Shown here: piece by piece, positions 1 through 6,690 of the stretch | How the letters are laid out: each line of letters opens with the position of its first letter | Position numbering within the stretch: the stretch's first letter is position 1 | Assembly (NCBI GenBank): GCA_049699975.1 | Contig: JBNAWB010000124.1 | Location: forward strand, 1-10,798 | Source: CAZAGD01 sp049699975 | GTDB taxonomy: Bacteria; Desulfobacterota; SM23-61 | Length of the DNA stretch: 10,798 nucleotides | Direction of reading: 5' to 3' | Translations under genes and position numbers: made by a program | Notes under the pieces: model-generated | What the model was told of the DNA's origin: nothing | The model's database searches: none | What the model saw: the letters and a program-made list of their open reading frames with translations, nothing else

Positions 1-52
1 CTCTCCCCCTCCCGCCTGAATTAAGCTGAAATTTAAAAAGTGATCAACGGTC

Positions 53-65
53 AGTCTTTAAGACT
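53..65. repeat. Short palindrome AGTCTTTAAGACT upstream of the transporter gene
   Basis: Six-base arms AGTCTT and AAGACT surround a single central T. It lies in the 5' flank of the transporter gene, where an operator or the foot of a hairpin from an upstream gene could sit. There is no T-tract directly after it, so it is not a good terminator. The assignment as a regulatory site is speculative. Confidence 0.25.
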
Positions 66-170
66 CGATTCAGTTTTATGGCAAATAGTTTGATATGGCT
101 CAGATTAAAATTTATTTTCTTTTTATTTGACTTTTATTCTCAAGTTTATCTATATTCAAGATATCCAACC

Positions 171-1550
171 ATGAAATTGGCAAGCTTTTCTTTTTCAAAA
201 ATTTTGAGAGTTTGGGCGCGTAAATTAACTTTTTTTATTCCCCATTCTTTCCTTTTAGCTCTTTTACTAACTTTTGTGGCTTACTTTTTAGGCATTTTTT
301 GGGCCTATCACGGTCCTTTCGACATGATCAAATTTTGGGCCAATGGTTTTTGGAGCTTCTTGGGTTTTTCCATGCAGATGGTGGTCATGATCCTGAGCAC
401 TTTTAGCATTGCCAGTGTACCTTTCATCCGTAAAATAATTCGCCGCTTAGTTGACCTATTAGCCAGGCCACGCCGAGGACTAATATTTTTAATTTTGGCT
501 ACGGGAATCATTTCCTGGATACATTGGGGCTTAGGTATGGTAGTCGGCGCCGTAATAGCTAGGGAAATGGGCCGCAGAATCTCGGGCATAGACTATCCCC
601 TACTGGTTGCCGGCGCCTATTCGGGAATATGGGCCGGAAGTTTTGGCCCCTTCGCTTTTATTCCTTTAGCTGTTAGCCAACCCGGACATTTTTTGGAAAA
701 ATTCATGGGTTTATATCCTTTATCTCTTACTTCCCTCAACCCTCTTTCCATTTTGATTTCGGGATTAAGCCTAATTTTAATCTCTTTGTTTATGGGCTTG
801 ATCTGTCCCTCCTCTTCAGAAGCCAATCCACCCCCGGCCAACCTTTTACGCAGGTTTGATGAAGAAGATCGCGAGGAAGACGAATCTTTATTGGCTGAAA
901 AAAAATTAAGAGAGGGCCGCATTTCCTTGGGACTCTGGTTAGAGCATAGCCGCTGGCCGATTTGGTGGATCTCCGTTATGGCCTTTTCTTATTTGGTCTA
1001 TTGGTTTTACGGAAGAGGTTTTGAAATAAATTTAAACATCTTGAATTTATTTCTCTTCATCTTGGCCCTCTTGCTGCATGACACTCCGGCGCGCTTCTTA
1101 AGCTCTATGGAAAGGTCAATCCGTCCTATTTATGGAATCATCGTTCAATTTCCCTTTTACGCTGCGATTCAAGGCATGTTAATTTCCTCAGGATTAGCTA
1201 CTATCTTTTTTCAATGGTTATTAGCCAATTCTTCCTTGAAAACTTATCCTTTTTTACTTTATTTAAATGCTATCTTGATAAATTTCTTCCTGCCCACATC
1301 CGAAGCAATCTGGGAAGCTCAGGGGTTATTAGTTATAAAAAGTGCCCAAAGTTTGGGTGTATACCTCCCGCAAGCCATTAATATCTTCACCGCCGGAGAA
1401 TTATTGGCCAATCTCATTCATCCTTTCTGGACCATCCCCATTTTAGGCATTTGTGGAATAAGTATTCGGGAAATTATGGGTTATTGCCTTTTTGCCTTTA
1501 TTATTCTCTCCGCGCTTTGGATTACTTGCTTTACTTTTTTGCCAATATAA
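171..1550 (+). CDS. AtoE-family short-chain fatty acid transporter (diverged)
   Basis: Polytopic inner-membrane protein of the AtoE / short-chain fatty acid transporter family, expected to carry small carboxylates such as acetoacetate or butyrate. Family signatures remembered from E. coli AtoE are visible: a HWGLGMVVGAVIAREMGRR block followed by DYPLLVAGAYSG, then PGHFLE, a GFEINLNILNLF block, LLLHDTPARFL, GIIVQFPFYAAIQGML, and a C-terminal HPFWTIPILGICGISIREIMGY block. About ten or more hydrophobic segments are present. A charged, acidic cytoplasmic-type linker (RRFDEEDREEDE) is encoded near 850-890. The ATG at 171 aligns with the usual AtoE N-terminus; an in-frame ATG at 78 would add 31 residues the family does not need, and neither start has a strong Shine-Dalgarno. 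Family membership is confident. The substrate is not, because two conserved pore motifs are replaced (see findings). The MtaA-like gene follows after 55 nt and may be co-transcribed. Confidence 0.85.
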   Translation: MKLASFSFSKILRVWARKLTFFIPHSFLLALLLTFVAYFLGIFWAYHGPFDMIKFWANGFWSFLGFSMQMVVMILSTFSIASVPFIRKIIRRLVDLLARPRRGLIFLILATGIISWIHWGLGMVVGAVIAREMGRRISGIDYPLLVAGAYSGIWAGSFGPFAFIPLAVSQPGHFLEKFMGLYPLSLTSLNPLSILISGLSLILISLFMGLICPSSSEANPPPANLLRRFDEEDREEDESLLAEKKLREGRISLGLWLEHSRWPIWWISVMAFSYLVYWFYGRGFEINLNILNLFLFILALLLHDTPARFLSSMERSIRPIYGIIVQFPFYAAIQGMLISSGLATIFFQWLLANSSLKTYPFLLYLNAILINFFLPTSEAIWEAQGLLVIKSAQSLGVYLPQAINIFTAGELLANLIHPFWTIPILGICGISIREIMGYCLFAFIILSALWITCFTFLPI

Positions 1551-1605
1551 ATAAAATTATGTTTAAAAGAAAAAGATCGAACAGGCCCTTCTGGAAATTA
1601 AGCAA

Positions 1606-2652
1606 ATGGAAAAAATAACTGGAAAAGAGCGCATCCGCGCCTGTATGAAAAGGACTTATGCTGACCGAGTTCCCATAGGTTTAATCTTGGGACCTTTTCG
1701 GGCAAAGATTCTGGGCTGTCCTCTCCAAGAATATTGGCAAAGTGGAAAAAAATTAGCGGAAGGAACCTTGGCCGGTTATCATCTTTTTCATCATGACAGT
1801 GTCGAAGTATCGTGGGATATTGTTATGGAAGCAGAGACGGTAGGAGCAGAGTTAGAATTTCCCCCTGCGGGAATTCCTCAGGTTAAAAAATATATCTTGG
1901 ATCAAAAATCTGCTCTGGACTCCCTATCTCTCTCCTCTGCGCCGGAGAATGGTCGGTTTCCTTTATATAGAGAGGCCTGCCAAATTTTGGCCCGCGAATT
2001 AAAAGATGTATCTCTTTCGGGCACTGTAAGCGGACCTTGGACCATAGCCACTGCTTTGCGGGGGGCCCAGCAATTAATATTCGATACCATGGATGATCCG
2101 CAATTTGTCCATGAACTTTTAAATTTTACCACCCAAGTGGTAAAAATATTGGGCACCCAAATTTTGCAGACTGGCCTTTCCGTAACTATGGGGGAAGCGG
2201 CTTGCTCTTGTAGCCTCATCTCCCCGCATATCTACCGGCAATTCATCAAGCCGCGCCATCAAGAGATTGCCGCTTATTTTCGAGAAAAAAAGGCCAGTTT
2301 ATCCATGCATATATGCGGCTTCATTGATCCCATCATGGCCGATATATTAGATTTGGGTATAGTGGCTTTAAGTATGGATAGTCCTTCTTCTTTGGCCAAG
2401 ATGGTTAACCTTTCCCAGAAGAAGATAGTGTTGGTGGGCAATGTGGCGACCGCTCTATTCGTCCAGGGCTCCAAAGAAGAAATGGAAATGGCCGTAAAAA
2501 ATTGTCTGCAGGTTGCCGCCCGCGGGGGAGCATATATTATTTCCTCGGGATGTGAATTGCCTTATAATTCCGTCCTCGAGAAAGTTCATTTTTTCATTGA
2601 GGCCGCCCATCGGTACGGCAAGACGGAATTAATCGTCGAAACTTCCTCCTAA
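1606..2652 (+). CDS. UroD-fold corrinoid methyltransferase (MtaA/CmuA-like)
   Basis: A 348-residue protein of the uroporphyrinogen decarboxylase superfamily, in the methyltransferase branch (MtaA, MtbA, CmuA). These TIM-barrel enzymes move methyl groups between a methyl-corrinoid protein and coenzyme M or another thiol acceptor, using a zinc-activated thiolate. The zinc signature is visible: His235-x-Cys237 (HICG) and Cys316 in SSGCELP, the H-x-C-n-C pattern of the group. The N-terminal GKERIRACMKRTYADRVPIG segment and SPHIYRQFIKPRHQEI are also typical. The RQAGRYxPEY-type motif of true heme-pathway HemE is absent, so a heme role is unlikely. The start at 1606 has a weak GGAA about 10 nt upstream. 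No corrinoid protein or MtaB/MttB-type partner is in the window, so donor and acceptor are unknown. The upstream transporter may supply the substrate. Confidence 0.82.
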   Translation: MEKITGKERIRACMKRTYADRVPIGLILGPFRAKILGCPLQEYWQSGKKLAEGTLAGYHLFHHDSVEVSWDIVMEAETVGAELEFPPAGIPQVKKYILDQKSALDSLSLSSAPENGRFPLYREACQILARELKDVSLSGTVSGPWTIATALRGAQQLIFDTMDDPQFVHELLNFTTQVVKILGTQILQTGLSVTMGEAACSCSLISPHIYRQFIKPRHQEIAAYFREKKASLSMHICGFIDPIMADILDLGIVALSMDSPSSLAKMVNLSQKKIVLVGNVATALFVQGSKEEMEMAVKNCLQVAARGGAYIISSGCELPYNSVLEKVHFFIEAAHRYGKTELIVETSS

Positions 2653-2706
2653 TGCCTATGCTTAGTTTTAGGACCTGGTGGCCAATAACGGCCGGCCAAA
2701 AGTAGG

Positions 2707-2728
2707 CCTGCTTCAGGCATGAAGCAGG
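2707..2728. repeat. 8-bp perfect inverted repeat (hairpin)
   Basis: CCTGCTTC and GAAGCAGG flank a 6-nt loop. Partial copies of the arm (GCAGGCAT) recur at 2735-2742, giving a locally repetitive texture. There is no U-tract after it, so it is not a standard intrinsic terminator. It may stabilise the 3' end of the methyltransferase mRNA or belong to a small dispersed repeat. Confidence 0.55.
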
Positions 2729-2850
2729 TGTATAGCAGGCATAAACAATGGCCAAGCCAAATTGTCTTGGGTAGTGAGGAAATCCCTTTGCCCCAGCTTA
2801 GCTTCGTAAATAACAATTTTTTATTTAGGGCTCAAAAAAAATTAAAGAAA

Positions 2851-2864
2851 AAGGAAGGAAGGAA
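2851..2864 (+). promoter_or_regulatory. Strong iterated Shine-Dalgarno of the MBL-fold gene
   Basis: AAGGAAGGAAGGAA runs directly up to the ATG at 2865. The first AAGGA is 9 nt from the start codon, ideal spacing, and fixes this ATG as the start. It is the strongest ribosome-binding site in the window, in contrast to the weak sites of the neighbouring genes. Confidence 0.75.
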
Positions 2865-3572
2865 ATGAATCATATCCCTTTGGTTCATGAAGATGTTTAC
2901 CTAGTCGGTTCGCCTAACTTGACTTCTCCAGATGATTGCTGCGTCTATCTTATTGATTTAGGTGATTTAGTAATGATTGATGCCGGAGCAGGCCAGAGCG
3001 TACCCGCTATCCTCGAAAACATAACTTCCTTGGGATTTGCTCCAAATAAGATTGCGGCCGTGTTAGTTACGCATTGCCATATTGATCATATAGGAGGCCT
3101 GCCTATGTTGCGGGAAAAAACAGGATGTGAAGTTATTGCCCACGAACTCGATGCCCGCGCTATTGAATCTGGTGATCCTGAAAGAACAGCTGCTGCCTTG
3201 TATGGAAGAGATTTTCCCCCCACCTCAGTGGACTATAAGTTGACTGAAGTACGTGAAGTATTAAAGTTTGCTAAAGGTGAAATTCTCTGTTTGCATACCC
3301 CCGGGCATACTCCTGGCTCAATTTCTATAATCCTGGACCACAGCGGCAAGCGGGTTCTCTTTGGCCAGGATATTCATGGGCCCTTCTCGCCCTCTTTCGG
3401 CTCCAATATGGCCGCCTGGCGCAAATCAATGGAAGTGCTTTTAGGTTTAAAAGCCGACATTCTCGGCGAAGGCCATTTGGGAATCATTCAGCCCGAGGCT
3501 GAAGTGGAGAAATATATCCGCCATTATTTAAACATTTATGCTGAAAAAGATAAAAATAAGAAGCCGAGGTAA
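2865..3572 (+). CDS. MBL-fold metallo-hydrolase
   Basis: A 235-residue metallo-beta-lactamase-fold enzyme, probably cytoplasmic (no signal peptide). The binuclear metal site can be traced in full: His70-x-His72-x-Asp74-His75 (THCHIDHIGG), His148 in TPGHTPGS, bridging Asp169 in GQDIHG, and His204 in GEGH. This set fits glyoxalase II-like thioester or lactone hydrolases of the superfamily. The lack of flavodoxin and rubredoxin domains rules out a full-length flavodiiron protein. The specific substrate cannot be read from the sequence. A very strong ribosome-binding site precedes it, and the DUF62 gene starts 11 nt after its stop codon, so the two are almost certainly co-transcribed. Confidence 0.85.
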   Translation: MNHIPLVHEDVYLVGSPNLTSPDDCCVYLIDLGDLVMIDAGAGQSVPAILENITSLGFAPNKIAAVLVTHCHIDHIGGLPMLREKTGCEVIAHELDARAIESGDPERTAAALYGRDFPPTSVDYKLTEVREVLKFAKGEILCLHTPGHTPGSISIILDHSGKRVLFGQDIHGPFSPSFGSNMAAWRKSMEVLLGLKADILGEGHLGIIQPEAEVEKYIRHYLNIYAEKDKNKKPR

Positions 3573-3583
3573 ACTATATAATT

Positions 3584-4378
3584 ATGGCCAAAGCTCCAAG
3601 CATTATAACCTTACTTACTGACTTTGGTTATGCGGGGGAATATGTTGGGGTAATGAAGGGAGTAATTTTAAGTATTAATCACCAATGCCAATTAGTTGAT
3701 CTTACCCACCAAATTTATCCCCAAAATGTTTGGCAAGCAGCTTTTGTTTTACACAACTCTTATCGGTTTTTTCCCCAAGGGACCATCCATTTAGTGGTCG
3801 TCGATCCCGGAGTAGGCACTAAGCGCCGCCCCATAATTATCAAAAAAGATGGGTATTTTTTTGTTGGCCCAGATAACGGAGTTTTTGGTCTTGTGCTTAA
3901 GAAAGGCAAATATGCGGCCGTAGAAATAACTTCCCCCTCCTTCTTGAAAAGGCCGATCAGCTCAACCTTTCATGGTCGTGATATATTTGCGCCTGCGGCT
4001 GCCTACCTCTCTTTGGGAAAAGAAATGGGCAAATTTGGCCCGCGGGCGACTAATCTGCAACAACTTGCTTGGCCGCCACCGATCATAAAGGACCAAAAAA
4101 TAATCGGCCAAATAATTTTTGTCGATTCTTTTGGAAATCTAATTACTAACATTGACCGCGATTTTTTTGTTTCCCAAATTGCCCCGCGGCCATTTAAAAT
4201 AAAAATAAAGAAATGGAGTCTATCTTGCCTGCAAGAAACTTATGCTCAGGTGCCCAAGGGCAAACTATTAGCCCTCTGGGGAAGTGCTGGCTATTTAGAA
4301 ATAGCTATCAACCAGGGCCATGCTCAGCGCACTCTAAAAGTGGGGCCAGGAGATCCAATCATAATTTCTTTATCTTAA
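3584..4378 (+). CDS. SAM hydroxide adenosyltransferase (DUF62 family)
   Basis: A 264-residue member of the DUF62 / fluorinase-chlorinase superfamily. Characterised DUF62 enzymes use water to split S-adenosylmethionine into adenosine and methionine. Signatures: LLTDFG (10-15), DLTHQIYPQNV (39-49), VVVDPGVGT (71-79), GPDNGVFG (95-102), STFHGRDIFAPAAA (127-140) and VDSFGNLITNI in the C-terminal domain. The catalytic Asp-Arg-His triad described for archaeal DUF62 maps to Asp74, Arg81 and His130, with spacing close to that family, so a hydrolase is favoured over a halogenase. Start choice: ATG 3584, with GAGGT at 3566-3570 overlapping the stop codon of the MBL-fold gene, an arrangement that suggests translational coupling. 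The cellular purpose of these enzymes is poorly understood; SAM-level control is a possibility. Confidence 0.88.
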   Translation: MAKAPSIITLLTDFGYAGEYVGVMKGVILSINHQCQLVDLTHQIYPQNVWQAAFVLHNSYRFFPQGTIHLVVVDPGVGTKRRPIIIKKDGYFFVGPDNGVFGLVLKKGKYAAVEITSPSFLKRPISSTFHGRDIFAPAAAYLSLGKEMGKFGPRATNLQQLAWPPPIIKDQKIIGQIIFVDSFGNLITNIDRDFFVSQIAPRPFKIKIKKWSLSCLQETYAQVPKGKLLALWGSAGYLEIAINQGHAQRTLKVGPGDPIIISLS

Positions 4379-6585
4379 ACTTTTTCTCCTTAAACTTACT
4401 CCTATCATTTTTCTTTTGGTTAGTTTTTTCTTCTCTTGGCCTGGCTTCTCCTCCAGCGGAGGAAGAGTTGGAAAATGCCCTGCATCTTTTCCAAAATAAA
4501 AAATATCAGCCTGCCTGGGAAATTATTTATAACCTTAAAGAAGATCTCCTTCCTCCCCCTCGGCAAGCAGATTTTTTCTTCCTTAAGGGTCAGGTTTTGC
4601 GGCAGCTCTCTAAGCCATTAGAGGCCGCTCAAGCATTTTCGCGAGCGGCGGAACTTCATCAACTTCTGGCTGACTATGCTCTTTATTACCAAGCCGAATC
4701 ATGGCGAAATGCAGGAGAGAATCAAAAGAGTCTGGAAACTTATCAACGCTTGATTTCTTCATACCCCGCCAGTCTTTGCACTCCCCTGGCCGAACTTAAA
4801 ATGGCCGAAATCTATCTGCAACTAAAAGAATATGCCCATGCCAAGGACATTTGTCGGCGTCTGCTTTCCAGAAACTTAAATAGAGATCAGGCACCGGCGG
4901 CCCTATTTTTGTTAGCTCAGGCTGAGGAAGGATTGCAGGAGTGGGTTAAAGCTATCCAGACCTATCAAGAAATCTGGCTAAAATATCCATTGCATAATTT
5001 AGCTGCCCAAGCCCAGGAAAAGTGGGAAAAAATAGCCCGGGTAAAAAAAATAAAGATCGAGAAGTTTTCCCCTGCACTTTTGGTGCCGCGGGCTTTACAT
5101 TTTTATCGCGCTCGTCTTTATGAGAAAGCTCTAAAAGAACTGGAAAAAATTCCTGGTTTGTCTCCCACCAAATTTCCCCCAAAATATAATGGTGAATCTT
5201 GGATTGATGATTTTTATTTTCATCGGGGTATGTGTCTTTTTTATCTAAAACAATATCCCAAAGCCAAAGATATTTTCCAATTAGTGGCTCATAACTCTCG
5301 AAACGAAACTATCGGGCAACGTTCTTGGCTCTGGATGGTCCGCTCTTTATTTCGCGCTGGCTGGAAAGAACAAGCTCTAAGCACTATCTCCCGTTTTAAA
5401 AATATTTTTGCCACCAGTCCCTTTTTAGATCAAATTCTATACCTTCAAGCCCAAATCTTAGAAGATCAAGGGGATACGGCCCAAGCCATCTCTCTTTACC
5501 AAGAAATAGGGGAAAAATTCCCCCAAAGCTCCTTGAGATTCCAGGCCCTCTGGCAGGCGGGGTGGCTCTTTTTTAAAAATCAGGATTGGCTAAAAGCCAA
5601 CCAAGTTTGGGAGCAGTTGCAGGCTATGAACCCCAACTCTCCCTGGATAGAAAAAACTTATTACTGGATAGGCCGCGCTTGGCAAGAAATGCAAGAGGAA
5701 GAAAGAGCAGAAAATATTTTCCAGTATCTGCGCCAAAATTTTCCTGCTTCTTATTATAGTCTTCTGTCCGCAAAGAAGGGAAATCTTTCGGAAATCAATG
5801 CTCTTTTTTCTGCTCCTTTAGAGGAAAAAAATCTTCCATCTTTTTTAGAAAAATATAACGGTCCCTCTGCCCCGATAAATTTAGAAAAAGGGAAAGCTTT
5901 GGCCCGCTTTGGTCTGCCAGGAGACGCCATAAGTGAGCTGGCGGCCGCTGAAGAGAAGGGGAAAATTTCTTTAGAAATTCAAAAAGAAATAGCCCGGGTA
6001 TATAGGGAAATTGGAGAGTATGCCCGCTCGACTTTATTGATCCGCAAAAACTTCCGCCTCCGCCCCTTAGGAGATAATATTCCGCAAGCGGAAAGATCTG
6101 TCTATCTTTTGGCCTACCCAACTGGAAATCTATTCTGGATCAATTATTATGCCCAAATTAGAAATTTAGATCCGGCTTTAGTCTGCGCTCTTATTCTGGA
6201 AGAAAGTCGCTTCCAGCAGGAAGCTCTCTCTGTAGCTGGCGCCCGGGGTTTAATGCAAATTCTTCCCACTACGGGGCAACAGATTGCCCGCCAATTGGGC
6301 TTACCTTTTTTTGAGGAAAAATTGCTTTTTGAACCGGATTTTAACTTGCGCTTGGGAACTTGGTATTTAGCCCACCTTCTCCAAGAATTCTCGGGTAAAT
6401 TACCTTTGGCTTTAGCGGCTTACAATGCCGGCCCCCAAGCAGTCAAAGAATGGGCTTCCCGTCTGAAGAATTTTCGGGATGATGAATTTATAGAAAGTAT
6501 ACCTTATATTGAAACCCGGAACTATGTTATTCGGGTGTTAAACAGCTTCCAGGCTTATCGCTTCCTTTACCGACCATCCAAGTAA
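4213..6585 (+). CDS. slt: Soluble lytic murein transglycosylase with TPR-like helical domain (Slt70-like)
   Basis: Periplasmic enzyme that cleaves the MurNAc-GlcNAc bond of peptidoglycan, forming 1,6-anhydro ends. Order: a hydrophobic secretion segment (encoded about 4363-4440, ending LGLASPPAEE), a long alpha-helical region with TPR-like repeats (roughly residues 80-600, with motifs such as YALYYQAESWRNAGE and FLLAQAEEGLQEWVKA), then a C-terminal family-1 SLT domain. Catalytic Glu664 lies in LEESRF; GLMQILPTTG and LALAAYNAGPQAVKEW are the other family motifs. The start is a real problem. The only ATG before the secretion segment is at 4213, 166 nt inside the DUF62 gene, which puts about 50 low-complexity residues in front of the signal. 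No in-frame ATG, GTG or TTG exists between 4228 and the signal. A non-canonical start (for example ATC at 4372) or a long N-tail must be considered. Confidence 0.88.
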   Translation: MESILPARNLCSGAQGQTISPLGKCWLFRNSYQPGPCSAHSKSGARRSNHNFFILNFFSLNLLLSFFFWLVFSSLGLASPPAEEELENALHLFQNKKYQPAWEIIYNLKEDLLPPPRQADFFFLKGQVLRQLSKPLEAAQAFSRAAELHQLLADYALYYQAESWRNAGENQKSLETYQRLISSYPASLCTPLAELKMAEIYLQLKEYAHAKDICRRLLSRNLNRDQAPAALFLLAQAEEGLQEWVKAIQTYQEIWLKYPLHNLAAQAQEKWEKIARVKKIKIEKFSPALLVPRALHFYRARLYEKALKELEKIPGLSPTKFPPKYNGESWIDDFYFHRGMCLFYLKQYPKAKDIFQLVAHNSRNETIGQRSWLWMVRSLFRAGWKEQALSTISRFKNIFATSPFLDQILYLQAQILEDQGDTAQAISLYQEIGEKFPQSSLRFQALWQAGWLFFKNQDWLKANQVWEQLQAMNPNSPWIEKTYYWIGRAWQEMQEEERAENIFQYLRQNFPASYYSLLSAKKGNLSEINALFSAPLEEKNLPSFLEKYNGPSAPINLEKGKALARFGLPGDAISELAAAEEKGKISLEIQKEIARVYREIGEYARSTLLIRKNFRLRPLGDNIPQAERSVYLLAYPTGNLFWINYYAQIRNLDPALVCALILEESRFQQEALSVAGARGLMQILPTTGQQIARQLGLPFFEEKLLFEPDFNLRLGTWYLAHLLQEFSGKLPLALAAYNAGPQAVKEWASRLKNFRDDEFIESIPYIETRNYVIRVLNSFQAYRFLYRPSK

Positions 6586-6690
6586 ATGCTCAATAAATAC
6601 ATTATTCTATTTTTTCTTCGGAATGTTGTCTACCCTGGGCTCAAAGGTCTTATGTTTCCCCCTCCTCTAAACTCCTGGAGGAACAATAAA

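Larger units (their letters stand above)
2653..2864 (+). other. Structured intergenic leader upstream of the MBL-fold gene
   Basis: This 212-nt gap has no credible ORF but several inverted repeats. The best is CCTGCTTC (2707-2714) paired with GAAGCAGG (2721-2728) across a 6-nt AGGCAT loop. Two mutually exclusive short stems follow: ACAAT (2745-2749) with ATTGT (2761-2765), or CCAAG (2752-2756) with CTTGG (2766-2770). A T-run (2818-2823) follows later but is not adjacent to a stem. It could be a leader RNA, a repeat remnant or an operon boundary; I recognise no known riboswitch class. Confidence 0.4.

Noticed and set aside
78..170. Longer N-terminus of the transporter from ATG 78
   Set aside because: It would add 31 residues not found in AtoE proteins, and no Shine-Dalgarno is visible. 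It is kept only as an alternative.
1606..2652. HemE (uroporphyrinogen decarboxylase of heme synthesis)
   Set aside because: The N-terminal RQAGRY-type motif of HemE is missing, while the zinc-binding H-x-C...C pattern of MtaA/CmuA methyltransferases is present.
2653..2864. Cobalamin or SAM riboswitch
   Set aside because: GGAAATCC-like fragments caught the eye, but the B12-box and the core consensus of either class could not be found.
3584..4378. Halogenase (fluorinase/SalL type) rather than SAM hydrolase
   Set aside because: The Asp-Arg-His triad of DUF62 hydrolases is present with matching spacing, and no halogenated-metabolite context is seen.
6661..6681. CCTCC/GGAGG hairpin as a bidirectional terminator between convergent genes
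   Set aside because: The stem is only 5 bp with an 11-nt loop and no T-tract on either side.
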